From positions 62,001 through 126,000 of the forward strand of contig NZ_JAIVKX010000009.1 of the NCBI RefSeq assembly GCF_020524285.1: a stretch of 64,000 nt of DNA. Reading direction: 5' to 3'. Position 1 is the first letter of the stretch. Each line of letters opens with the position of its first letter. This stretch comes from Alloyangia pacifica. Lineage in GTDB: Bacteria; Pseudomonadota; Alphaproteobacteria; Rhodobacterales; Rhodobacteraceae. Both the position numbers and the translations under genes were made by a program. This document shows positions 43,681-52,368 of this stretch, in pieces. The notes below the pieces were generated by a model, which was not told the DNA's origin, did no database searches, and saw only the letters and a program-made list of their open reading frames with translations.

Positions 43681-44874
43681 ATGGTCACGGTCAAAGAGCA
43701 GTACGAAAGCTATCCCTATCCCGAGCGTGACCCGCAGGACGAGAAGACCCGGCTGATCACCGGCTCGCCCTCGCATCCACTGGAAATGGATCACTGGCTC
43801 TGGCGCGGCGCGCGCGACTGGTCCAAACCGCTGCGCGTGCTGGTGGCGGGCGGCGGCACCGGCGACGGCCTGATCCAGCTCGCTACGCTACTGACGGCCG
43901 CAAAGAAGCCCTACGAGATCACCTATCTCGATCTCTCGACCGCCTCGCGCGCGGTCGCCGAAGGCCGCGCGAAGGTCCGCGGCCTCACCGGCATCACCTT
44001 CCACACCGCCAGCCTGCTCGACGCGCCGGACTACGGCAGCTTCGACTACATCGACTGCTGCGGCGTGCTGCACCACCTGCCCGAGCCCGAGGCGGGATTT
44101 GCCGCCCTGCGCGCCGCCCTCGCCCCCGGCGGCGGGCTCGGCTTCATGGTCTACGCGCCCTATGGCCGGTCCGGCGTCTACCCGCTGCAGGAGGCCTTCG
44201 GCGCGCTCTTCGACGGGCAGCCGCCGCAGGAGCGGCTGGCCCGCGCGCAGCGCCTCGTTGCCGAGCTGCCCGAGGGGCACCCCTTCGCCGCCAACCGCAA
44301 CCTCGGCGATCACCACACCTCGGACGCGGGCTTCTACGACCTGCTGCTGCATGGGCAGGACCGCAGCTACGCGGTGCCCGAACTGCTCGCCACGCTGGCG
44401 CAGACCGGCTGGCGGCTGGCGGGATTCACCACCCCCGCGCTCTACGATCTGGCACAGATCACCGAGGTGCCCGAGGGCATGGACGCCGCCACCCAGATGG
44501 CCACGGCGGAAAAGCTCCGCGGCACGATCCGCATGCACACCGCCTATGCCGTGCCCGCAGGCTCCGAGGACACCAAGGCCACCCCGTCGGACCGCAGGCT
44601 GGTGCCGCACCTGCGCGGCGTGCAGCGCGCGGCGCTGGCCAAGGCGGTGGCGCAGGGCCGACCGCTGCCGGTGAAGATGGGCGGGGCGCAGGCCACGCTG
44701 ACGCTGCCCAAGGGCACCGCGCCGCTGCTCGCCGGGATCGACGGGCGCCGCAGCCTGAACGAGATCGCGCAGGCCGCGAGGATCGATCCGATCACCTTCG
44801 GCACCGGCTGGGCGCAGGTCCACAAGGCGCTGGAGCCCTGGGGCCTGCTGCTCTACTCCGCGCTGCTGCGCTAG
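43681..44874 (+). CDS. Class I SAM-dependent methyltransferase with C-terminal winged-helix-like extension
   Basis: A 397-residue protein. It begins KEQYESYPYPERDP, a motif of a methyltransferase group often annotated only by fold; the SAM motif LVAGGGTGDG is near 53-62 and the post-motif VLHHLPEP near 140. After about residue 300 a second domain ends with ILG/IDGRRSLNEIAQAA and a helical tail, resembling the PqqD-like or winged-helix domains of radical SAM and peptide-modifying systems. The substrate is unknown. GAGAGGA precedes the ATG. A bidirectional terminator follows. Confidence 0.8.
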   Translation: MVTVKEQYESYPYPERDPQDEKTRLITGSPSHPLEMDHWLWRGARDWSKPLRVLVAGGGTGDGLIQLATLLTAAKKPYEITYLDLSTASRAVAEGRAKVRGLTGITFHTASLLDAPDYGSFDYIDCCGVLHHLPEPEAGFAALRAALAPGGGLGFMVYAPYGRSGVYPLQEAFGALFDGQPPQERLARAQRLVAELPEGHPFAANRNLGDHHTSDAGFYDLLLHGQDRSYAVPELLATLAQTGWRLAGFTTPALYDLAQITEVPEGMDAATQMATAEKLRGTIRMHTAYAVPAGSEDTKATPSDRRLVPHLRGVQRAALAKAVAQGRPLPVKMGGAQATLTLPKGTAPLLAGIDGRRSLNEIAQAARIDPITFGTGWAQVHKALEPWGLLLYSALLR

Positions 44875-44877
44875 GGC

Positions 44878-44899
44878 CAAATCCCTTTGAAGGGATTTG
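44878..44899. terminator. Bidirectional terminator between convergent genes
   Basis: CAAATCCCTT-TG-AAGGGATTTG: 10-bp perfect arms immediately after the methyltransferase stop and facing the stop of the PaaK-like gene at 44904. AT-rich ends give U-rich tails in both directions. Confidence 0.7.
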
Positions 44900-44903
44900 C
44901 GCC

Positions 44904-46136
44904 TCACTCGTAGCTGCGCGCGTCCTCGATCACCACGCCGTCGCGTGGCAGCCCGCCCGGCGCCACCAGCTCGACCTTGCCCTTGAGCTTCAGCAGCTCC
45001 GCCACGCTGGCCTCGAAGGCCCCGGCATCGGGCGCGCTGCCCTGCCCCGAGGTCTCGATCCGCACGGTCATCACGTCCATCTCGCCCTCGCGGCTGGCGA
45101 CGACCCGCGCCCGGCCGATCTCGACATGGCGGGCCACAAGCGCCGCCACCTGCTCGGGGCGCACGAACATGCCCTTGATCTTCGTGGTCTGGTCGGCGCG
45201 ACCCATCCAGCCCTTGATCCGCATGTTCGACCGCCCGCAGGGGCTCGCCCCCGGCAGCACGGCGGACATATCGCCGGTGGCAAAGCGGATCAGCGGGTAG
45301 TCGGGGTTGAGCGATGTCACCACCACCTCGCCGACCTCGCCCTCGGCCACCGGGTCGCCGGTGCCGGGGGTGACGATCTCAACGATCACTTGCTCGTCGA
45401 CGATCATCCCCTCCATGCTCGGCGTCTCATAGGCGATGAGCCCCAGGTCCGCGGTGGCATAGCACTGCAGGCAGGCGATGCCGCGTTCGGCGTAGAACTC
45501 CCGCAGCGAGGGAAAGAGCGCCCCGCCCGAGACCGCCGCCTTGGTGATCCCCAGCTCGACCCCCATGGCCTCGGCCTTGTCGAGGATGATCTTCAGGTAA
45601 TCGGGCGTCCCGGCATAGGCGGTGACGCCGATATCCGCCGCCGCCTGCACCTGCAGCTCGGTCTGGCCGGTGCCGGCGGGCAGAACCGCCGCACCCACCG
45701 CGCGGGCACCGCTCTCGAAGATCATGCCGGCGGGCGTCAGGTGGTAGCCGAAGCAATTCTGCACGATATCGCCCGCACCGATCCCGGCCGCGTGCAGGAA
45801 GCGCCCGAGCCGCCACCAGTCGTGCTCGGTCCCGCCCGGCTCGTAGATCGGCCCCGGCGACTGGAAGACATGCGCAAAGCCCGAGGCGGGCCGCGTGGTG
45901 AAACCGCCGAAGGGGGCGGCGCGCTTCTGCGCGGCGCCAAGCTCCGACTTGCGCAGCACCGGCAGTGCGGCCAGCGCCTCGCGCGAGGTGATGGCGCCGG
46001 CATCGACACCTGCCAGAAGCGCCGCATAGCCCGGCAGCGCCTGCGCGCGGGCGACCTGCGCCGGCAGCGCCTCGGCGAGCGCGGCGGCACGGTCAGCCGT
46101 GCTGCGGGTCTCCAGATCGTCGTAGTAACTGCTCAT
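44904..46136 (-). CDS. PaaK-like phenylacetate-CoA ligase family protein
   Basis: A 410-residue adenylate-forming enzyme of the PaaK group. Seen: the PGGTEHDWW segment where PaaK has its phosphate-binding SSGT loop (altered here), YAGTPDYL, YATADLGLIAYE (A5-like acyl-adenylate site), RFATGDMSAV (A7/A8) and IKGMFVRPEQV near the C-terminal domain. The deviating phosphate loop deserves attention. The ATG at 46136 has GGGAGG upstream. It is the last gene of an ABC-transporter operon that begins with another CoA ligase, suggesting activation of an imported aromatic or aliphatic acid. Confidence 0.82.
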   Translation of the reverse strand: MSSYYDDLETRSTADRAAALAEALPAQVARAQALPGYAALLAGVDAGAITSREALAALPVLRKSELGAAQKRAAPFGGFTTRPASGFAHVFQSPGPIYEPGGTEHDWWRLGRFLHAAGIGAGDIVQNCFGYHLTPAGMIFESGARAVGAAVLPAGTGQTELQVQAAADIGVTAYAGTPDYLKIILDKAEAMGVELGITKAAVSGGALFPSLREFYAERGIACLQCYATADLGLIAYETPSMEGMIVDEQVIVEIVTPGTGDPVAEGEVGEVVVTSLNPDYPLIRFATGDMSAVLPGASPCGRSNMRIKGWMGRADQTTKIKGMFVRPEQVAALVARHVEIGRARVVASREGEMDVMTVRIETSGQGSAPDAGAFEASVAELLKLKGKVELVAPGGLPRDGVVIEDARSYE

Positions 46137-46161
46137 CCGAGCCTCCCTTTTCAGCCCAGTC

Positions 46162-46737
46162 CTATCCTGCCCCGTTCCCGGCATCGCCGGACGGGGATGG
46201 CAGCCCGTAGGCTGCCAATGTGTCGTAAACCGCCCCCTCGGGGGTCAGCGTCGAGGCGACGAGCCGCAGCTCCTCCGCCGCCTCCGCCCCGCTGGTCAGC
46301 GCAACCTGCGCCGCCACCGCCCGCTCAAGCCGCGCCAGTCCCTCGCCGCGCAGACCCGCGCCGAAACGCTGCAGTGTCACATGCGGCCGGAACCGCCGCC
46401 GCTCCAGCGCGATGCCGGCGGCGCGGCAGGCCCGCACCATGCGCCCGTGCAGCGCCGAGAGCCCCGGCTCGGGCGCGATCGCGGCCGCCAGAAGCTTCGG
46501 CGATCGCCCTCCGAAGCTCTCCAGCCCCGCCAGCCGCAACCAGCACCCCGGCAGCGCTTGCCCCTCCAGCTCGAAATGCAGTTCCCGCAACTCCGGCTCC
46601 TCCACGTCTCCGAGGAAGGCGAGGGTCACGTGAAGGTTCTCCTCGGGCACCGCGCGCCCCACCGGCACCGCCTCCTGCACCGCCAGCAGCGACGGGATCA
46701 GCGGCTCGGGCAGCGGCAGCGCGAGAAAGGCACGCAT
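46162..46737 (-). CDS. thpR: RNA 2',3'-cyclic phosphodiesterase (ThpR/LigT)
   Basis: A 191-residue two-histidine (2H) phosphoesterase. The paired catalytic motifs are H36-V-T38 (NLHVTLAFLG) and H119-V-T121 (RPHVTLQRF). It hydrolyses 2',3'-cyclic phosphates at RNA ends; LigT can also join tRNA halves in vitro. Its ATG directly follows the stop of the LivF-like ATPase gene, so it is in the transporter operon, probably without a functional tie. Confidence 0.9.
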   Translation of the reverse strand: MRAFLALPLPEPLIPSLLAVQEAVPVGRAVPEENLHVTLAFLGDVEEPELRELHFELEGQALPGCWLRLAGLESFGGRSPKLLAAAIAPEPGLSALHGRMVRACRAAGIALERRRFRPHVTLQRFGAGLRGEGLARLERAVAAQVALTSGAEAAEELRLVASTLTPEGAVYDTLAAYGLPSPSGDAGNGAG

Positions 46738-47592
46738 TCACGCGAGCCACCGCTTGCGGCGGCGGTAGGAGCGCACGTCGCGGAACGACTTCCGCCCCTC
46801 GTCGGACATGCCGAGGTAGAACTCCTTCACGTCCGGGTTCTCGCGCAGCGCCTGCGCCGGCCCGTCCATCACCACCCGACCGTTTTCGAGGATGTAGCCG
46901 TAGTGCGCATAGCGCAGCGCCACGTTGGTGTTCTGCTCGGCCAGCAGGAACGATACGCCCTCGCCCTCGTTGACCGCCTTCACGATCTCGAAGATCTGCT
47001 CCACAAGCTGCGGCGCCAGCCCCATCGAGGGCTCGTCCAGCAGCACCATCTCGGGGCGCGACATCAGCGCCCGGCCGATGGCGCACATCTGCTGCTCGCC
47101 GCCCGAGGTATAGCCCGCCTGGCTTTTCCGCCGCTCCTTCAGGCGCGGGAAATAGTCGTAGACCATCTCCAGATCGCGCTGCACGGCGGCCTTGCCATCG
47201 CGCCGGGTGAAGGCGCCGGTCATCAGGTTCTCTTCCACCGTCAGGTGCTCGAAGCAGTGCCGCCCCTCCATGACCTGGATCACCCCGCGCTTGACCAACG
47301 CCGCCGGGTCCAGATCCTGCACCCGCTCGCCGCGATAGGAGATCGTGCCCTTGGTGACCTCGCCGCGCTCCGAATGCAGCAGGTTGGAGATCGCCTTGAG
47401 CGTGGTGGTCTTGCCCGCGCCGTTGCCGCCGAGCAGCGCGGTGATCCCGCCCTGCGGCACCGCCAGCGACACCCCCTTCAGCACGAGGATCACGTGGTTG
47501 TAGATCACCTCGATATTGTTGACCTCGAGCAGGCTCTCGCGCGCCGCGCCGTCGCGGGAAGAGGTCTCGTCGCTTCGCACTCCGTCCAGCAT
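46738..47592 (-). CDS. ABC transporter ATP-binding protein (LivF type)
   Basis: A 284-residue ATPase of a hydrophobic/branched-chain amino acid (HAAT) type importer. Walker A is LGGNGAGKTT, the signature YTSGGEQQMCAIGRAL, Walker B MVLLDEPSMGLAP, followed by LAEQNTNVAL. A C-terminal extension ending in basic RRRKRW is longer than E. coli LivF (237). HAAT ATPases of this long type usually accompany importers for aromatic acids or urea-like compounds rather than leucine. Co-transcribed with the other subunits on the minus strand. Confidence 0.9.
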   Translation of the reverse strand: MLDGVRSDETSSRDGAARESLLEVNNIEVIYNHVILVLKGVSLAVPQGGITALLGGNGAGKTTTLKAISNLLHSERGEVTKGTISYRGERVQDLDPAALVKRGVIQVMEGRHCFEHLTVEENLMTGAFTRRDGKAAVQRDLEMVYDYFPRLKERRKSQAGYTSGGEQQMCAIGRALMSRPEMVLLDEPSMGLAPQLVEQIFEIVKAVNEGEGVSFLLAEQNTNVALRYAHYGYILENGRVVMDGPAQALRENPDVKEFYLGMSDEGRKSFRDVRSYRRRKRWLA

Positions 47593-47622
47593 CTTCTTCT
47601 CTTTCCAAATACGCAGGATCCC

Positions 47623-47643
47623 GGCGGCGACACCCGCGCCGCC
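47623..47643 (-). promoter_or_regulatory. Intercistronic hairpin after the HAAT binding-protein gene
   Basis: GGCGGCG (47623-47629) and CGCCGCC (47637-47643) form a 7-bp stem just downstream (minus strand) of the binding-protein stop. Position and strength fit an element that keeps binding-protein mRNA in excess. Confidence 0.4.
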
Positions 47644-47658
47644 GCCGGTGGTGTCAGC

Positions 47659-48951
47659 TCAGCCGCCGCAGGCCTCGTTCACCGGCCAGGGCTGGTTGGC
47701 GTCGGCGTAGTCCATCGCCGCCTTCTTCTCGAGCGGCGCGATCATGTCGGAGTCCGGCATGATGAGGTCCGAAGCCTTGACGAATTTCTCGCCGTCCCAT
47801 TCGAGGATCCAGCCGCCCGAGTGGCCGGTGTGGTTGTCGCAGGACGTGCTGAACGGCGGCACCATGCCGGTCATTCCCAGCTCTTCGAGCCGCGCCTCGG
47901 AGATGTCGAGGTTCTCCAGCCCCCAGCGGAGGTCGGCCGGCGAGATCTCCGCCTTGCCCGCATGCTCCTGGGCAACCCGGATGCCCTCGCCGAGGATCAT
48001 CGAGATGACCAGCCCGCGCGAGTAGAAGACGCCGGACATTTCCTCGGGGTTGCTCAGCGTCTTGCCCGGCTCGACCACGTATTTCTGCAGGTCGGCCATG
48101 ATCGGCGCCTCGGGGTTCGGGAAGGACCAGCTGACAGACTTGTAGCCCTTGCCGTCCTCGCCGACGATCTTGAGGTCGGCGTCATGCCCGGCCCACCAGA
48201 CTCCCAGCATGTTCTCCATCGGGAATTTGGTCTTCACCGCTTCGGTGATGGCCCCGGCGTTCATCGCGCCCCAGCCCCACATGATCACGTAATCGGGGCG
48301 TTCGCGGCGGATCTGCAGCCATTGCGCCGACTGGTTCTGCATCTCCTTAAGGCCGACGGGGATCGGCACCAGTTCGAAGCCCTGCGCCTCGGCCGCGGCC
48401 TCGAGGAACGGCAGCGGCTCCTTGCCGAAGGGGTGGTCGAGGTGCAGGAAGGCGATCTTCTTGCCGCTCAGGTCCCCCTGCGATCCGAGGTACTTGACCA
48501 GGATCGACGCGCCGTCCCAGTAGCTCAGCGGCGTGTTGAAGGCCCATTGGAACACCTTGCCGTCGGCCATCGGCGAGAAGCCGTAGCCAGGCGCGAGGAT
48601 GGGGATCTCGTCAACGTTGGTCTTGGGCAGGACCTGCAGCGTGATGCCGGTGGACCAGGGCTGGGTCACGATCGCCTTGCCCTTGGTCTTCTCGTAGCAC
48701 TCGACGCCCTTCTCGGTGGAATAGCCGGTCTCGCACTCGTCGAAATCGATGGCGATGCCGCCGATGCCGCCGTCGCGGGCGTTCATCAGCTCCATGTAGT
48801 CCTTCTGCCCGTTCATCAGCGGAATGCCGGTGGCGGCAAACGGCCCGGTCCGGTAGGCGAGGTTCGGTGCATAGAGCCCTTCGGCCATCGCGCCCCCGGC
48901 CATCAGCGCCCCAAGCGCCGCGGCCCCCGCCAGTTTGGTCAACATTTTCAT
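47659..48951 (-). CDS. ABC transporter substrate-binding protein (LivK-like, Peripla_BP_6)
   Basis: A 430-residue periplasmic binding protein with a signal peptide (residues 1-23, AMA). Segments typical of HAAT binding proteins: MNGQKDYMELMNARDGGIGG, AIDFDECETGYSTEKGVECYEK, and a later MWGWGAMNAG. Several cysteines (about five) suggest disulfides. It is longer than LivK (about 370), as seen in the subgroup linked to CoA ligase genes. GGAGGAGACAGG precedes the ATG at 48951. Substrate not determined; an acid that is activated by the flanking CoA ligases is inferred. Confidence 0.9.
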   Translation of the reverse strand: MKMLTKLAGAAALGALMAGGAMAEGLYAPNLAYRTGPFAATGIPLMNGQKDYMELMNARDGGIGGIAIDFDECETGYSTEKGVECYEKTKGKAIVTQPWSTGITLQVLPKTNVDEIPILAPGYGFSPMADGKVFQWAFNTPLSYWDGASILVKYLGSQGDLSGKKIAFLHLDHPFGKEPLPFLEAAAEAQGFELVPIPVGLKEMQNQSAQWLQIRRERPDYVIMWGWGAMNAGAITEAVKTKFPMENMLGVWWAGHDADLKIVGEDGKGYKSVSWSFPNPEAPIMADLQKYVVEPGKTLSNPEEMSGVFYSRGLVISMILGEGIRVAQEHAGKAEISPADLRWGLENLDISEARLEELGMTGMVPPFSTSCDNHTGHSGGWILEWDGEKFVKASDLIMPDSDMIAPLEKKAAMDYADANQPWPVNEACGG

Positions 48952-49004
48952 CCTGTCTCCTCCCAAAGGACTTCGATGATGTAGAAAGCCCGGCCCGCGC
49001 CTCC

Positions 49005-50081
49005 TCAGTGCGGGAAGGGCCAGATGATCAGTTTCTCCCGGATCAGCGCCCAGAGGCGGGCGAGCCCGTGCGGCTCGATGATCAGGAAGAAGACGATAAG
49101 CGCGCCGACGATCATGATGTTGAGATGCTCGACCATGGCCGAGCTGATCGGCAGTCCCAGCGCCTGCGGCACCGTGCCCAGCACCACCGGCAGGCCGACG
49201 ATCAGGATGGCGCCCAGGTAGTTGCCGAGGATCGATCCCAGCCCGCCGATGATGGCGATGAACAGGATGCGGAAGCTCAGCGGAATGTCGAAGAGGTTGG
49301 GCTCCGCCGCGCCGCGCCACATGAAGACGAAGAGCGCGCCCGCCACCCCCACCACGTAGGACGAGACGGCAAAGGCGGTCAGCTTCGAGCGCATCAGGTT
49401 GATGCCGATCAGCTCGGCGGCGATGTCCATGTCGCGCGTCGCCTTCCAGCTGCGCCCGAGGTTGCCGCGGGTGAGATTGATGCAGAGCAGGGTCATCAGC
49501 GTGACCACCGCCAGCACCACGTAGTATTGCACGATCGAGCTGGCCTGCGGCCCGGCCACGTAGAGCCCGAACATGTCGAGGTTCGGCACCTGGATCGCGC
49601 CCGAGGCGTTGTAATTGTAGAGCCAGCCCCATTTCTCGAACAGCCAGACCAGGAAGAATTGCGCCGCCAGCGTGGCAATTGCGAGGTAGAACCCCTTGAT
49701 CCGCAAAGAAGGAATTCCAAATGCCACGCCGACCCCCGCGCTGAAGAATCCAGACAGCAGGATCGCCAGTACCGGGTTCATCCAGGGAAACAGCGTCACC
49801 AGCTTGTAGCAGGCATAGGCGCCGACCCCCATGAAGGCCGCGGTGCCGAGCGAGAGCTGCCCCGCGTAGCCGGTCAGGATGTTCAGCCCCTGCGCCGCCA
49901 GCGCGTAGATCAGGATCGGGATCAGCAATGTCTGGAAAGCAAACTCGCTGGCCGTGAGCGGAAAGACCACCCAGGCAAAGCCGAGGATCACCATCAGCAG
50001 CACCGCGTCCTGGCGGACCGGGAACAGCGCCATGTCCGACTTGTAGCTCGTCTTGAATTGCCCCGCCGTGCGATAGAGCAT
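49005..50081 (-). CDS. ABC transporter permease (LivM type)
   Basis: A 358-residue inner-membrane permease with about eight to nine helices, of the LivM branch. Seen: LNILTGYAGQLSLGTAAFMGVGAY and the coupling-loop region GRSWKATRDMDIAAELIGINL, followed by GVAGALFVF. An added loop between helices (about 150-185) with an aromatic patch is unlike E. coli LivM. Same operon as the LivH, LivG, LivF and binding-protein genes. Confidence 0.9.
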   Translation of the reverse strand: MLYRTAGQFKTSYKSDMALFPVRQDAVLLMVILGFAWVVFPLTASEFAFQTLLIPILIYALAAQGLNILTGYAGQLSLGTAAFMGVGAYACYKLVTLFPWMNPVLAILLSGFFSAGVGVAFGIPSLRIKGFYLAIATLAAQFFLVWLFEKWGWLYNYNASGAIQVPNLDMFGLYVAGPQASSIVQYYVVLAVVTLMTLLCINLTRGNLGRSWKATRDMDIAAELIGINLMRSKLTAFAVSSYVVGVAGALFVFMWRGAAEPNLFDIPLSFRILFIAIIGGLGSILGNYLGAILIVGLPVVLGTVPQALGLPISSAMVEHLNIMIVGALIVFFLIIEPHGLARLWALIREKLIIWPFPH

Positions 50082-50188
50082 CCGTCTCTCCCTCTCCCGG
50101 CGCCTCTGCGCCGCTCCTTCAGGTCCTGCCGCGGGATCGGGGCTCCTCTTCCCCGGTCACGCGACCCTGTCTCTCTGCCGGACCGGCG

Positions 50189-50422
50189 TCAGGCGGGTCC
50201 GTGCGTCTCTTCGGGGTAGGCGCGCTTCGGCGGCACGGCGTAGCCGGTCGCCTCCGAGTGCCGCACCAGCCAGAACCAGGCCCAGAGGCCCGCCGCGCCC
50301 CCCGCCGCCGCCAGCAGCAGCGCCGGCAGTATGCGCCCCTCGCTGCCGGTCAGTGCGAGGTAGCCGAAGGCCCAGAAGCCCGCCCAGGCCACCACGTTCA
50401 GGATCGCCACAAGTTTCGCCAT
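50189..50422 (-). CDS. Small two-helix membrane protein in the HAAT operon
   Basis: A 77-residue protein with two membrane helices (about 3-24 and 30-53), WAWFWLVRHS at the membrane edge and a short polar tail. It lies between the LivH and LivM permease genes with about 100 nt on each side. I do not recognise a family. Its position suggests an accessory subunit or an unrelated small membrane protein. GGGGAGGAC upstream of the ATG supports translation. Confidence 0.65.
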   Translation of the reverse strand: MAKLVAILNVVAWAGFWAFGYLALTGSEGRILPALLLAAAGGAAGLWAWFWLVRHSEATGYAVPPKRAYPEETHGPA

Positions 50423-50491
50423 GTCACCGTCCTCCCCTCGGTTTCCGTCCTGTCAGCCCGCCTCCCGCGGGCCGTCATCTGTCGCCGCATA

Positions 50492-50520
50492 CTCCCGGCG
50501 GAGGCGCACTCCGCCGGGAG
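50492..50520 (-). promoter_or_regulatory. 12-bp intercistronic hairpin after the LivH-type gene
   Basis: CTCCCGGCGGAG (50492-50503), loop GCGCA, CTCCGCCGGGAG (50509-50520): a perfect 12-bp stem starting 5 nt past the LivH stop on the minus strand. Without a T-run it looks like a processing or stability element, or a partial terminator before the small membrane-protein gene. Confidence 0.55.
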
Positions 50521-50525
50521 CCGGT

Positions 50526-51479
50526 CTACACCCTTTCGATGATGCGCTCTCCGAACAGCCCCTGCGGACGGAACAGCAGCACGATCAGCGCCAGCACGAA
50601 GGCGAACCAGGTCTCGGTATTGCCGCCCATCAGCGGCTGGCCCCAGTAGATCTCGAAGAGCTTTTCCAGCATGCCGATCATCAGCCCGCCGATAATCGCC
50701 CCGGTGATGCTTTCGAGGCCGCCGAGCATGAGAACAGGAAGCGCTTTGTAAGCAATGACTTCCAAGGCAAAGCTCACCCCGGCCCTTGCGCCCCAGGCAA
50801 TGCCGGTGACCAGAGCGATGATGCCCGCGATGAACCAGACCAGCACCCAGATCGTCTGCAGCGAGATGCCCACCGACAGCGCCGCCTGGTGATCGTCGCC
50901 AAGCGCGCGGATGGCGCGGCCCATGCGGGTCTTGCCGAGGAACAGCAGCAGCGCCACCACCAGAAGCGCCGCGACGAGGACCGCCGTGATGTCCTTCTGC
51001 TCGAGGATCAGCAGTCCACCCCAGGGCTCGAGCACCACCGAGTCCGTCGGGATTCCGAGTTCCTCGGTGATCATCACTTTGTTCTCGCCGCCGAAGATGA
51101 TCTCGCCGAGGCCGATCAGGAACAGCGTGATGCCGATGGTGGCCATGAAGAGGATGATGTCCGGCTGGCCAACCAGCGGTCGCAGCACCACCCGCTCGAT
51201 GCTCACCGCGAGCACGAACATCACCGCCAGCGTCAGCACGACGCTGACCCAGGCCGGAATGCCCATGGCGTGCAGCCCGACGAGCGTCAGCGCGGCAAAG
51301 ACCACCATGATGCCCTGCGCGAAGTTGAAGATCCGCGAACTGCGGAAGATCAGCACGAAGCCGAGCGCGATCAGCGCGTAGAGGATACCCGAGACGAGCC
51401 CCTCCCAGAGCACCTGCAGCAGGAAGTCCGGCGCCGCGAACATGTCGGCAAAGGGCTGGATGAAGATGTCGTTCAGCAT
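50526..51479 (-). CDS. ABC transporter permease (LivH type)
   Basis: A 317-residue inner-membrane permease with about eight helices. Seen: SGILYALIALGFVLIFRSSR, FNFAQG.MVVF, the RALGDDHQAALSVGI coupling region, and GGLESITGAIIGG near the end, all standard for LivH. The ATG at 51479 is preferred (GGAG about 9 nt upstream) over one ten codons earlier. It overlaps neither neighbour; livG-type ATPase precedes it by 13 nt. Confidence 0.9.
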   Translation of the reverse strand: MLNDIFIQPFADMFAAPDFLLQVLWEGLVSGILYALIALGFVLIFRSSRIFNFAQGIMVVFAALTLVGLHAMGIPAWVSVVLTLAVMFVLAVSIERVVLRPLVGQPDIILFMATIGITLFLIGLGEIIFGGENKVMITEELGIPTDSVVLEPWGGLLILEQKDITAVLVAALLVVALLLFLGKTRMGRAIRALGDDHQAALSVGISLQTIWVLVWFIAGIIALVTGIAWGARAGVSFALEVIAYKALPVLMLGGLESITGAIIGGLMIGMLEKLFEIYWGQPLMGGNTETWFAFVLALIVLLFRPQGLFGERIIERV

Positions 51480-51492
51480 GAAGCCTGCTCCC

Positions 51493-52368
51493 TCAATGCG
51501 CCACGCCAAGATAGGCGTCGATCACGTCCTGGTTTTGCCGCACCTCGTCGGGCGGCCCGTCGCCGATCTTCTTGCCGTAGTCCATGACCACCACCCGATC
51601 CGAGAGGTCCATCACCACGCCCATGTCGTGCTCGATCAGGCAGATGGTGGTGCCGAACTCGTCGTTCACGTCGAGAATGAAGCGGCTCATGTCCTCCTTC
51701 TCTTCCACGTTCATCCCCGCCATCGGCTCGTCGAGCAGCAGCAGCGAAGGCTCGGCGGCCAGCGCCCGCGCCAGTTCCACCCGCTTTTTCAGGCCATAGG
51801 GCAGCCGCCCCACCGGCGTCTTGCGGATGTTCTGAATCTCGAGGAAATCGATGACCTTCTCGACGATCTCGCGGTTGGCGATTTCCTCGTCGCGGGCTTT
51901 GCCCCACCAGATCGCCTGGCTGGCGATGCCCGCCTTCATGTGGGTGAGCCGCCCGGTCATGACGTTGTCGAGCACCGTCATCCCCTCGAAGAGCGCGATG
52001 TTCTGGAATGTCCGCGCGACGCCGAGCCGCGCCACCTCGTAGGGTTTCATCGGCGGGCGCTTGGAGCCCTTGTACCAGAGCTCGCCCTCGGACGGCGTGT
52101 AGAAGCCCGAGATGATGTTGAGCATCGAGGACTTGCCCGCCCCGTTCGGTCCGATGATCGCCCGGATCTCGCCCTCGCGGATGTCGAAGGAGATGTCCTT
52201 GATCGCGACAACCCCGCCGAATTTAAGGGTAATGTTCCGCAGCTCCATCAGCACGCCGCCGATCTGCCGCCCATCCTCGGTGACGTAGCCCACCTCTTTG
52301 CTGGCATCCTTCACGGCGTCCTGCCTTTCATCTTTCCCCAGAATTCCCAGATCCGACCCGTCCATCAT
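51493..52368 (-). CDS. ABC transporter ATP-binding protein (LivG type)
   Basis: A 291-residue ATPase with a 40-residue N-terminal extension before the usual MELRNITLKFGGVVAIKDIS start. Walker A is GPNGAGKSS, the signature is modified to VGRLPYGLKKRVELARAL (a YG in place of SG, common in LivG), and Walker B is LLLLDEPMAGM, with LIEHDMGVV as switch. An internal start near 52248 would remove the extension, but the ATG at 52368 overlaps the ligase stop (ATGA), favouring the longer form. Confidence 0.88.
   Translation of the reverse strand: MMDGSDLGILGKDERQDAVKDASKEVGYVTEDGRQIGGVLMELRNITLKFGGVVAIKDISFDIREGEIRAIIGPNGAGKSSMLNIISGFYTPSEGELWYKGSKRPPMKPYEVARLGVARTFQNIALFEGMTVLDNVMTGRLTHMKAGIASQAIWWGKARDEEIANREIVEKVIDFLEIQNIRKTPVGRLPYGLKKRVELARALAAEPSLLLLDEPMAGMNVEEKEDMSRFILDVNDEFGTTICLIEHDMGVVMDLSDRVVVMDYGKKIGDGPPDEVRQNQDVIDAYLGVAH

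Noticed and set aside
46381-48984. 867-codon open frame on the plus strand
   Set aside because: It is antisense to ThpR, the LivF-type ATPase and the binding protein; composition is unnatural and no domain is visible.
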